From contig DHOI01000122.1 in assembly GCA_002409725.1 (NCBI GenBank), forward strand, positions 1,404 through 7,693: 6,290 bases of DNA. Direction: 5' to 3'. This document shows positions 1-4,766 of the stretch, piece after piece (the stretch's first letter is position 1; each line of letters begins with the position of its first letter). Made by a program: the position numbers and the translations under genes. The stretch comes from Christensenella sp. UBA5394 (GTDB lineage: Bacteria > Bacillota > Clostridia > Christensenellales > CAG-138). The notes under the pieces were generated by a model. The model was not told where the DNA came from. It searched no databases and saw nothing but the letters and a program-made list of their open reading frames with translations.

Positions 1-593
1 ATCTCGCGCACGGGGTAGCCCTTCTCCAGGCGGGCGTTGCGGTAGATGGCCACGCCGGAGAGCAAATAGGCCGCGTGGCACAGGCCGCTGCAATCTAAGC
101 CCGCGGGCGTGCGGCCGCCCCAGCGGTATTGGCAGCCCAGATAGCCAAAGGCCGCGTCCGCGATCTGCCCGCGCAAGAGGGCCGCCTCCCGGCCCACGGG
201 TTCCGGCGGTAACGCGAGGAGGTGGCAGGTGCGGATGTAGCCTTCCCCGCCCTCCGGCAGGGCCATGCGCGTCCAATCCGATTCCTGCGCCAGCGCCCGC
301 ACGCGGCTGCCCCGGGGTAGCGTCAGGCACAAGCTGGCCTGATAGCGGGGCGCTTCCAGCACATCCGCCCAAGGGGCGCGGACGATTCGCGCCTCTCCCC
401 CCTCCAAAACGGGGCCCAGGTGCGCGGCCTCGAGGTAGCTCTCGTAGCCATATTCCAGGCGCACCCGCAGCCAGCCCGCTTCCGGTTCGTCTAAAACTTT
501 GGCCGTTTGGCCAAACCAAGCCTCATCGTCCCGCTCTGCCAGGGCGCAGGGCTTGCAATAGAGGGGCGCGTATGGTGAAATGATCTGCTGCAT
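1..593 (-). CDS. NlpC/P60 family cell-wall peptide hydrolase with SH3-like domains, 5' part only (cut by window edge)
   Basis: Translating the minus strand from ATG at 593 gives 197 open codons running off the left edge. The motif YRWGGRTPAGLDCSG (residues 156-170) is the NlpC/P60 active-site block, with Cys168 as nucleophile; the catalytic His lies beyond the edge. Residues about 25-60 and 85-125 look like two bacterial SH3-type domains (alternating W/V/L strands, e.g. GWLRVRLEYGYESYL). Known relatives with this order, such as YkfC, cleave gamma-D-Glu to diamino-acid bonds in murein peptides. There is no signal peptide, which suggests a cytosolic enzyme recycling murein peptides; that role is inferred. 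The ribosome binding site AAAGGAT lies about 9-10 bases before the ATG. The gene is divergent from the AraC-type regulator at 756 with 162 bases between, so that regulator could control it. The family is secure; the substrate is not shown. Confidence 0.88.
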   Translation of the reverse strand, partial: MQQIISPYAPLYCKPCALAERDDEAWFGQTAKVLDEPEAGWLRVRLEYGYESYLEAAHLGPVLEGGEARIVRAPWADVLEAPRYQASLCLTLPRGSRVRALAQESDWTRMALPEGGEGYIRTCHLLALPPEPVGREAALLRGQIADAAFGYLGCQYRWGGRTPAGLDCSGLCHAAYLLSGVAIYRNARLEKGYPVRE

Positions 594-654
594 GCTTCCA
601 CATCCTTTTAATCCTTTTTAGCAGTACCGGCTCCCTTACCTTAATCCATCATAT

Positions 655-670
655 GCGGCCCGGGGGCCGC
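655..670. promoter_or_regulatory. GC palindrome in the divergent gap (possible operator)
   Basis: GCGGCC-CGGG-GGCCGC forms 6-bp perfect arms around 4 bases. It sits directly upstream of a -10-like TATGAT on the minus strand (653-648) that could serve the NlpC/P60 gene; no good -35 is at normal spacing. A regulator site is possible, but GC-rich palindromes arise easily in this genome. Confidence 0.25.
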
Positions 671-700
671 CAAGTCATGGGCAGGGGCGGCATTTGGCTC

Positions 701-729
701 TTGTGTGGCCCCATAAAATGCGGTATGCT
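701..729 (+). promoter_or_regulatory. Sigma-A type promoter of the AraC-family gene
   Basis: TTGTGT (701-706), 17-base spacer, TATGCT (724-729). The expected start of transcription, near 736, leaves a short leader that carries AAGGGGGAG (738-746) about 9 bases before ATG 756. Confidence 0.5.
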
Positions 730-755
730 GAACGAATAAGGGGGAGAGCCCATCC

Positions 756-1592
756 ATGGAAGAAAACGCCAAACGCGGCTATCTGCACGAGGATTTCCGC
801 CTCTTCCACATCCGCGATCAGGTGGAGCTGGAGCTGAATTACCACTATCACGAATTTAATAAGGTGGTCATTTTCCTTTCCGGCAGCGTAACCTATGTGG
901 TGGAAGGGAAAGCCTATTTCCTGCAGCCCTGGGATATCCTGCTGGTGCCCCATGGCCAGATCCATCGGCCTATCATCGACCCTGGCGAGCCCTACGAGCG
1001 TATTATCCTCTGGATGAATTCGGATTTCCTCGCCCTGCACAGTGATGCGGATGGGGATTTACTTCAGTGCTTCCGTTTGGCGCAGGAGCGCAAATTCGCC
1101 CTCATCCGGCTGGATGCGAGCGCCCGGCCGGAGCTTCGGCGCATGCTGGACGGCTTGGAGGATGCCCTGCGCAGCACCGAGTTCGGCCACAGCCTGCTGG
1201 CGCGGACGGGCTTTTTGCAGCTAATGATCGCCCTCAACCGCATGGCCCTCAGGGACGCCACCAGCCTTGATACCGAAACCTACCGCAGCGACCCCAAGGT
1301 GGAAGAGATATTATCCTACATCAACGCCAACCTGGATGCGGACCTATCCCTCGATGCTATCGCCGGCCGCTTTTACATTAGCAAATCCTACCTCATGCAC
1401 CGTTTCAAGGAGCTGACAGGCTGCAGCGCGCACAAATATGTGCGTCAAAAGCGGCTGCTGTGGGCCGCAGAGATGATTCGCGAGGGCGTGCCCGTGATCG
1501 AGGCCAGCCAGCGCTGCGGCTTCGGGGATTACTCGGCTTTTCTGCGGGCTTTCAAGCAGGTGTTTGGGGTAACGCCGAGCGAAATTGGCTGA
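756..1592 (+). CDS. AraC family transcriptional regulator with N-terminal cupin sensor
   Basis: The product is 278 aa, a usual length for the family. Residues about 20-115 form an AraC-type cupin sensor, with the His pair in NYHYHEF (28-34), the strand block SGSVTYVVEGKAYFLQPWDILLVP and HGQIHR (66-71). Residues about 181-278 are the DNA-binding domain with two helix-turn-helices: SLDAIAGRFYISKSYLMHRF (198-217) and a second one, about 246-277, carrying the family signature around FGDYSAFLRAFKQVFGVTPSE. Family members usually sense a small ligand, often a sugar, and activate adjacent genes. ATG 756 is supported by a strong AAGGGGGAG site. The divergent murein hydrolase is the nearest candidate target, along with autoregulation. 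The ligand is unknown. A decayed second copy of this 3' end follows the stop. Confidence 0.95.
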   Translation: MEENAKRGYLHEDFRLFHIRDQVELELNYHYHEFNKVVIFLSGSVTYVVEGKAYFLQPWDILLVPHGQIHRPIIDPGEPYERIILWMNSDFLALHSDADGDLLQCFRLAQERKFALIRLDASARPELRRMLDGLEDALRSTEFGHSLLARTGFLQLMIALNRMALRDATSLDTETYRSDPKVEEILSYINANLDADLSLDAIAGRFYISKSYLMHRFKELTGCSAHKYVRQKRLLWAAEMIREGVPVIEASQRCGFGDYSAFLRAFKQVFGVTPSEIG

Positions 1593-1624
1593 AAAATGCA
1601 TGCAGGAATGTATTGCGTATTTAG

Positions 1625-1672
1625 CGGGCTTTCCAGCAAGTCTTTGGCGTAACCCCGAACGAAATTGGCTGA
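1625..1672 (+). pseudogene. Remnant of a second AraC-type gene (C-terminal 15 codons plus stop)
   Basis: These 48 bases match 1545-1592, the end of the intact regulator, at 42 of 48 positions and in the same register down to the TGA. The remnant reads RAFQQVFGVTPNEIG-stop, against RAFKQVFGVTPSEIG-stop. Four of the six differences are silent third-base changes, as expected for a paralogue that diverged under selection rather than a fresh slippage duplicate. Weaker similarity continues upstream to about 1603 (encoding roughly G-Y-C-V-F, one base missing before the Arg codon). No start or open frame remains. It is probably the scar of a tandem regulator gene lost by recombination or deletion. 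Confidence 0.7.
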
Positions 1673-1700
1673 TACCGTGACCCACCTGCATATAGCAAAG

Positions 1701-1724
1701 GCCGCCCTCCCGTGGGAGGTCGGC
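1701..1724. repeat. GC-rich hairpin after the AraC remnant
   Basis: GCCG-c-CCTCCC-GT-GGGAGG-t-CGGC folds as a 4+6 bp stem with one mismatch. No T tract follows on either side, so a role as a factor-independent terminator is doubtful. Confidence 0.4.
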
Positions 1725-1812
1725 TCAGACTGTCGAAAAAGTCCCTGGGGGATCGGGGGCCGCAGCCCTCGGAGGCTTTAATCGTAAGCGGCGGCGTGTA
1801 CGCCGTGAGCGA

Positions 1813-1835
1813 AAAGCCTTGCTTGCCAAGGCTTT
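1813..1835. repeat. Hairpin with 9-bp arms
   Basis: AAAGCCTTG (1813-1821) pairs perfectly with CAAGGCTTT (1827-1835) around a 5-base loop. The arms end in A/T runs, so weak termination is possible on both strands. Confidence 0.5.
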
Positions 1836-1841
1836 CTCTGT

Positions 1842-1879
1842 ATGAAACAACGACCGCGAGGTGCGAGCAGTTGTTTCAT
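1842..1879. repeat. Inverted repeat with 10-bp perfect arms
   Basis: ATGAAACAAC (1842-1851) and GTTGTTTCAT (1870-1879) are exact reverse complements around 18 bases that contain a CGC/GCG inner pairing. It abuts the terminator at 1886. Whether it is an operator, part of a repeat element or an RNA stem is not known. Confidence 0.5.
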
Positions 1880-1885
1880 GGAAAC

Positions 1886-1915
1886 TCAAAAAAGTGGCTA
1901 TAGCCACTTTTTTGA
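1886..1915. terminator. Bidirectional intrinsic terminator, perfect 30-bp palindrome
   Basis: TCAAAAAAGTGGCTA/TAGCCACTTTTTTGA is a perfect palindrome with 15-base arms. A and T runs at the two ends make it work on either strand. It lies 10 bases past the stop of the minus-strand peptidase-like gene (TAA at 1928-1926) and would also stop plus-strand read-through from the AraC side. Its 13-base outer arms recur exactly at 5826-5856. Confidence 0.9.
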
Positions 1916-1925
1916 CGCGCTAGCG

Positions 1926-2405
1926 TTAACGCAGCTCCCATATCCACAATGCCTTGGCATTGTGGGCCTTTTTCATCTCGTAGATGGAGGCGTATTGCCT
2001 GATCTGGCCGTCGTGGCTATCGTTATAGGCGAGGAAGCCGTCGCCCTCACCCCAAAGGGCGGCGTAATGGCTTGAGATGCGCCCATTCAGGGTATAGAGG
2101 TAGAGTGCGATATAGGCCCCCTGACCGCCCTCCGTTTTGGCAAGGCCACGCCTGCGAGGCCGGATGCCCTTGGCCTTGAGGAAGCGTACCAGGGCGAAAG
2201 GGTTGGTGCCCATGCGGCCGTGGGCCAGGGCGCTCGAGCCCAGCACCAGCAGGGCCTCCTGCAAGGAAAAGGGGCGGCCGAGAAGCTGCCCCGCATTGTA
2301 GGCGGCGATGGCCCCGCAGCCGTTGGCCGCCACATTGCCCTTTTTGCCGTAGCTGCCGCAGTCTGCACAGCAGGCCGCTTGTTTGTGAATCAAGGATGGT
2401 TCCAT
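1926..2405 (-). CDS. Small papain/C39-like putative cysteine peptidase
   Basis: The product is 159 aa with no signal peptide and no membrane segment. The segment AANGCGAIAAYNAGQLLG (26-43) resembles the nucleophile helix of C39 and papain-fold peptidases, with Cys30 as candidate nucleophile. RISSHYAALW (109-118) would supply His113, and FLAYND (124-129) would supply Asn128 or Asp129, so the Cys-His-Asn/Asp order of that fold is kept. The N-terminus has a further Cys cluster (C12, C13, C16). It ends just before the palindromic terminator, so it is a single-gene unit. The start ATG 2405 has GAGG seven bases upstream. No bacteriocin leader peptide or ABC transporter lies nearby, so a maturation role has no support. 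It may be an inactive relative; the family call rests on motif reading alone. Confidence 0.55.
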   Translation of the reverse strand: MEPSLIHKQAACCADCGSYGKKGNVAANGCGAIAAYNAGQLLGRPFSLQEALLVLGSSALAHGRMGTNPFALVRFLKAKGIRPRRRGLAKTEGGQGAYIALYLYTLNGRISSHYAALWGEGDGFLAYNDSHDGQIRQYASIYEMKKAHNAKALWIWELR

Positions 2406-2408
2406 AGC

Positions 2409-2426
2409 TTAACCTCGTTAACCTCG
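2409..2426 (-). repeat. Tandem 9-bp repeat duplicating the ribosome binding site
   Basis: Read on the minus strand, CGAGGTTAA occurs twice head to tail. The proximal GAGG lies 7 bases before ATG 2405 and is the likely functional site; the second copy lies 9 bases further upstream. Confidence 0.6.
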
Positions 2427-2445
2427 GCGCGTTATCTTGCCCATT

Positions 2446-2469
2446 ATCATACCATGCTTTGCCGCAAAG
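2446..2469 (-). promoter_or_regulatory. Extended -10 promoter with an adjoining palindrome for the peptidase-like gene
   Basis: On the minus strand, TGG followed by TATGAT (2454-2446) fits an extended -10 element; no clear -35 is at 17 bases. Immediately upstream, CTTTGC-C-GCAAAG (2457-2469) is a palindrome with 6-bp arms, placed where a repressor or activator would contact the polymerase site. Confidence 0.4.
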
Positions 2470-2504
2470 ATATATATGGTTTTTTCTTTTACGACAGCGC
2501 AGAA

Positions 2505-2538
2505 AAGCCGCCAATACACGTATGCGTATTGGCGGTTT
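2505..2538 (-). terminator. Intrinsic terminator downstream of the surface-protein gene
   Basis: CCGCCAATAC (2508-2517) pairs with GTATTGGCGG (2526-2535) around 8 bases. Flanking A/T pairs and one G-U pair extend the stem to 13 bp. On the minus strand the stem is followed by CTTTTC, giving a standard intrinsic terminator about 70 bases past the stop at 2606. Confidence 0.75.
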
Positions 2539-2574
2539 GCGGGTGCGGCGGCTCATAGGTGTGTTTTGATAAGG

Positions 2575-2596
2575 GGGGGGCGGTGGGCCGCCCCCC
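2575..2596 (-). terminator. GC hairpin just past the surface-protein gene
   Basis: GGGGGGCGG (2575-2583) pairs with CCGCCCCCC (2588-2596) around TGGG. It is very stable and lies 10 bases past the stop, but has no T run. It may stall polymerase or protect the 3' end, with the 2505-2538 hairpin doing the termination. Confidence 0.4.
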
Positions 2597-2605
2597 TGGC
2601 GCTAT

Positions 2606-3037
2606 TTACGCCTCGGTCTTGCGAAGGGCCGCTGCAGCTGCGATGATGGCGGCCATCATCAGCGCGAAGCCGAGGACGCTGGCATGATCGCCGGTCTTGG
2701 GGATGCGCACGGTGGGGTCCAGGATGATGGGGGTGCTGTTGGCCTTCCAGGTAGCGGAGGATTCGGTCTTATAGGCGAAGCCTGCGAAAGCCCGGAGGTT
2801 ATTGTCGCTCATGTAGATCTTGCCAGCGGCGATATCCGCGCCGGTGATGCCCAGGTAGTCATAGAGGCCGGCCACGAATTGCGCATCAGAACCGGTCACG
2901 GCCACGGAGGAGACTTTGCCGCTGCTGGCATCGCGGGTGAAGGTGACCACGTTGGTGGGGGTGGCGGTGGAGGCCTTATCGGCAAAGACCACGGAGGTGG
3001 AGTTGGGCACGGTCACATAATAGCTGCCGGCCTTGAA
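2606..3037 (-). pseudogene. C-terminal part of the split surface protein, with sortase-type anchor
   Basis: This segment continues in the same frame straight after the TAA at 3040-3038, reading FKAGSYYVTVPNST and onward, and ends at TAA 2608-2606. It carries the remaining surface domain, then IPKTGD (2704-2687), a hydrophobic helix rich in Ala, Ile and Met, and the short basic tail LRKTEA. That is the layout of an LPXTG-type sortase signal with Ile for Leu at position 1 and a weak charged tail. A GTG at 3016 is the first possible start codon, but it has no ribosome binding site, and the product would lack an export signal. I therefore read it as the stranded 3' half of the gene starting at 3562. 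It has no frameshift or second stop, so the interruption is recent, conditional, or a base-call error. Confidence 0.75.
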
Positions 3038-3562
3038 TTACTGATCCAGAGGACGCTCGGAAACGACCTTGGCATAAACCTGCGCGGTGTCCGTATCCTG
3101 GCACTTGGAGGCGTAAACGGGGGAGGTGTTGCCCAGCTCGCTGATGGTTTTGAAGGCGGTTGCGCCGTTATCGGCGGGGGCGGTGCTGGGGTTGGTGTAG
3201 TAGTAGATGCCGGAAGACAGGCCGGAGATATCGAGGCCCGAGTAGCTGTAGCCGCCCGCGATGGCAGTGAACTTGACGGTGGCCTTGGCATTCTCACGGG
3301 TGGCGTTGTCAGCCGCGAGATCGGGCACGGTCAGCTTGATGGCGTAGTATACATCTGCGCCATTCACGGCGGTGGCGTTGGCGTCCGCATTATAGTTGCC
3401 GGAACCCAGCGCGCCGGTGGAGCGGGTGAATTTGACGACCTCAACCTTGTAGCCGAAAGCGTCGGAGGTGGTGGGGGCCTGATTCCAGGTGAAGGCCAGG
3501 GCGCTGGAGGCGATGCCCAGTACGAGCACGGTCGCCAGAACGATTGCAAACAGTTTTTTCAT
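3038..3562 (-). CDS. Secreted surface protein, N-terminal part ending at an in-frame TAA
   Basis: The 174-aa product opens with a classic signal peptide: MKK, a hydrophobic stretch of about 15 residues, and an SALA cleavage site before FTWNQ (about residue 20-21). The remainder is rich in Thr, Ser, Ala, Tyr and Val, and looks like an exported beta-strand domain (e.g. KVEVVKFTRS, VYYAIKLTVP, TVKFTAIAGGYSY). Two ATGs compete. The one at 3571 is only 1 base from GAAAGGG (3579-3573), while the one at 3562 is about 10 bases away, so 3562 is preferred. Translation ends at TAA (3040-3038) after RPLDQ; the same frame then runs 143 more codons to a sortase signal. As it stands, the product would be exported but not anchored to the wall. 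A full protein would be about 318 aa. No specific domain family is recognised. Confidence 0.8.
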   Translation of the reverse strand: MKKLFAIVLATVLVLGIASSALAFTWNQAPTTSDAFGYKVEVVKFTRSTGALGSGNYNADANATAVNGADVYYAIKLTVPDLAADNATRENAKATVKFTAIAGGYSYSGLDISGLSSGIYYYTNPSTAPADNGATAFKTISELGNTSPVYASKCQDTDTAQVYAKVVSERPLDQ

Positions 3563-3615
3563 ACGTTTCATTCCCTTTCAGTAGTGTATTGTGCCGCTGC
3601 CCGCTGCACAGCCCA

Positions 3616-3644
3616 ATATTATTGCATTTATGTAATAAAGTCAA
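3616..3644 (-). promoter_or_regulatory. Strong promoter of the surface-protein gene
   Basis: On the minus strand, TTGACT (3644-3639), a 17-base spacer and TAATAT (3621-3616) are each one base from consensus. The start is expected near 3609, giving a leader of about 47 bases to ATG 3562. The AT-rich setting contrasts with the GC-rich genes around it. Confidence 0.8.
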
Positions 3645-3685
3645 CACGATTATTTAAAGATATTGTAATATTATTTACATAAATG
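3625..3685. repeat. Widely spaced 11-bp inverted repeat around the surface-gene promoter
   Basis: CATTTATGTAA (3625-3635) lies in the promoter spacer, and its exact reverse complement TTACATAAATG is at 3675-3685. The centres are 50 bases apart, about five helical turns, so two dimers could meet by looping. AATATTATT also occurs directly repeated at 3615-3623 and 3667-3675. A regulator-binding pair is plausible, though the AT-rich composition favours chance matches. Confidence 0.4.
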
Positions 3686-3735
3686 TCGGGAAACGAAAGT
3701 TTGGTTACACAAAGCGACAAATCTATAGATTGAAG

Positions 3736-3762
3736 AAAAGCTCCCGGAAACCGGAAGCTTTT
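3736..3762 (-). terminator. Intrinsic terminator of the TetR-family gene
   Basis: AAAAGCT-C-CCGG-AAA-CCGG-A-AGCTTTT forms an 11-bp stem with one C/A mismatch and a 3-base loop. On the minus strand it is followed by TTTTCTTC. It lies 30 bases past the TAG/TGA region of the tetR-type gene ending at 3792, and the A/T ends make it able to act on the plus strand too. Confidence 0.75.
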
Positions 3763-3791
3763 AGACGGATATATGCGGTTTGTCCAGGAAC

Positions 3792-4316
3792 TCAGATCAT
3801 CTGCCCGGCTAGGTGGGCCAGTTCCGCGGGCGTTTCCTTGCAGCCGGCGAGCAGCCAGCGCCGTAGGAGGTTTTCATGGCCGCCCACCAGGAAGGCGGCC
3901 TTATAGGCGAGGACTCTTTCATCTATGCCGCCGGCACGTAGGCCTGCGGCGGCCCGCTCCACGCAAAGGGCGCGCAGATCCTCCACAAAGGCGCGGTCGC
4001 CATGCTCTCCTAGCAGAACCTCGAAGGCGTCGCGGTTATCAAGCGCTAGGGCGAAAACAGCCTGTAAAAGAGCCGTGCCCCGGGCCGGGCCGCTCAGGAT
4101 GGCTTCCAGATCGGCATAGAGGCCCTGCTCCAGCTGATGTAGCACATCCGCAGGGTCTTTGAAGTGAACGTAGACCGTGGCGCGGGCCACATCCGCGGCC
4201 TCGGCCAGTTCCTTTACGGAAATATCCGCCACGGCCTTGTGCTGCATCAGGCTAAGCAGGCCGTCCTGCAACAGCCTGCGCGTACGCCTGACCCGGCGGT
4301 CCGTGATCTCCGGCAT
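3792..4316 (-). CDS. TetR/AcrR family transcriptional regulator
   Basis: The product is 174 aa. Residues about 8-55 are the DNA-binding domain. After the basic helix RRVRRTRRLLQDGLLSLM, ISVKELAEAADVARATVYVHF (32-52) is the TetR helix-turn-helix with the typical A-TVY-HF ending. The C-terminal ligand/dimer domain ends in FLVGGHENLLRRWLLAG plus ETPAELA, which resembles the DhaS-like TetR C-terminal type seen in Bacillota. A longer frame opens with a TTG at 4349. ATG 4316 is chosen because AAGGGAGGTGA stands 7 bases before it, close to perfect complementarity with 16S rRNA. The gene has its own promoter (4367-4395) and terminator. The gene upstream starts far away across a repeat-filled gap, so the target is unclear; autorepression through the palindrome at 4361-4370 is plausible. 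The inducer is unknown. Confidence 0.93.
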   Translation of the reverse strand: MPEITDRRVRRTRRLLQDGLLSLMQHKAVADISVKELAEAADVARATVYVHFKDPADVLHQLEQGLYADLEAILSGPARGTALLQAVFALALDNRDAFEVLLGEHGDRAFVEDLRALCVERAAAGLRAGGIDERVLAYKAAFLVGGHENLLRRWLLAGCKETPAELAHLAGQMI

Positions 4317-4360
4317 GGTCTCACCTCCCTTGCAGCCCGCCTCCGTCAAATAACAGACTT

Positions 4361-4370
4361 TTCTTAAGAA
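4361..4370. promoter_or_regulatory. Palindrome overlapping the tetR-type -10 (possible operator)
   Basis: TTCTTAAGAA is a perfect 10-bp palindrome that overlaps the first four bases of the minus-strand -10 hexamer, with one more matching pair at 4359/4372. This placement is typical of TetR autorepression, but the site is short. Confidence 0.35.
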
Positions 4371-4395
4371 TAAGACCAGTAGTAGAACATGTCAA
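4367..4395 (-). promoter_or_regulatory. Promoter of the TetR-family gene
   Basis: On the minus strand, TTGACA (4395-4390) is a perfect -35, followed by a 17-base spacer and TATTCT (4372-4367). The leader to ATG 4316 is about 44 bases and carries the strong ribosome binding site. Confidence 0.75.
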
Positions 4396-4420
4396 CCAAA
4401 CCGCATGAAAATTCACATCT

Positions 4421-4580
4421 GAGCCCTACACGGGCGGCGGCCCTACGCGGGCGGCGAGATCGTGGCCCGGCCTTCCGGGTATTTGGCCGGGTCTGCGCCG
4501 TTTATTGCGCTAGGCCCTTTTCATTAGAGCCCTACATGGGCGACGGCCCTACGCGGGCGGCGGGACCGGGGCCCGGCCTT
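4421..4580. repeat. Two 54-bp direct repeats made of 17-bp units, spaced 106 bp
   Basis: Copies 4421-4474 and 4527-4580 match at 49 of 54 bases. Each opens with GAG and two tandem 17-bp units of the form CCCTACRYGGGCGRCGR, and closes with GGCCCGGCCTT. Inverted arms CCCGGCC (4466-4472) and GGCCGGG (4485-4491), and CGGCCTT/AAGGCCG (4574-4580 and 4601-4607), could fold the strand. Reading frames through it are low-complexity Arg/Ala/Gly and are not genes. It is likely a dispersed intergenic repeat family. Confidence 0.75.
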
Positions 4581-4766
4581 TATGGCGGTTGTTTGGATTG
4601 AAGGCCGTTTGTTATGTTCACCGGGCCTGAATATACGTAGCGTAAGGGCGAACCGTGTGCCCGCCCGCAACGCAGAGGACATGCGGGCGAAAGCAGTTTC
4701 CCCCCTGACGATTTAGCATGTTTTCCGAAAACGCTCCAAGTCAATAAACGGCGCAGAGCCTAACGA
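4581..4766. other. Gene-free stretch between the repeat block and the membrane-protein gene
   Basis: I see no gene. It holds an inverted repeat CGCCCGCA (4662-4669) / TGCGGGCG (4682-4689) and a small GTTTT-CCG-AAAAC hairpin (4720-4732). The latter is the only candidate end signal for the minus-strand gene stopping at 4767, and it is weak. Confidence 0.4.

Larger units (their letters stand above)
1673..1885. other. Gene-free gap with stacked inverted repeats
   Basis: I see no credible gene here. The stretch holds, in order, a GC hairpin (1701-1724), a GGCG-TGTA-CGCC mini-hairpin near 1796-1807, a 9-bp-arm hairpin (1813-1835) and a 10-bp-arm inverted repeat (1842-1879). It then runs into the terminator at 1886. 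The density of hairpins suggests a mosaic of dispersed intergenic repeat units, which a self-search of the genome would test. Confidence 0.4.

Noticed and set aside
594..755. tRNA, riboswitch or small gene in the divergent gap
   Set aside because: No cloverleaf, conserved aptamer core or ribosome-binding-site-supported frame was seen; only promoter elements and a palindrome.
1725..1907. Arg/Pro-rich 60-codon frame on the minus strand, and a 63-codon frame on the plus strand (1712-1903)
   Set aside because: They run through hairpins and the terminator, have no ribosome binding site, and have a composition typical of GC-rich non-coding DNA.
2606..3016. GTG 3016 as the start of an independent gene
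   Set aside because: No Shine-Dalgarno lies before it, the frame is continuous with the upstream half, and the product would carry a sortase signal without an export signal.
2684..3682. 332-codon plus-strand open frame across the surface-protein gene
   Set aside because: It is Gly/Val/Ala low complexity mirroring the Thr/Ala/Ser codons of the real minus-strand gene. It has no ribosome binding site, and the minus strand has the signal peptide, anchor and promoter.
3792..4349. Longer TetR form from TTG 4349
   Set aside because: ATG 4316 has a near-perfect AAGGGAGGTGA at ideal spacing; the TTG has none, and its extra residues precede the conserved domain.
4389..4601. 70-codon plus-strand frame in the repeat block
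   Set aside because: It is translated repeat sequence (PTRAA-type) without a ribosome binding site, and it overlaps the tetR-type promoter.
4726..4739. CcpA cre-like site CGAAAACGCTCCAA
   Set aside because: The first base departs from the usual consensus, and the site lies downstream of a gene end with no promoter nearby.
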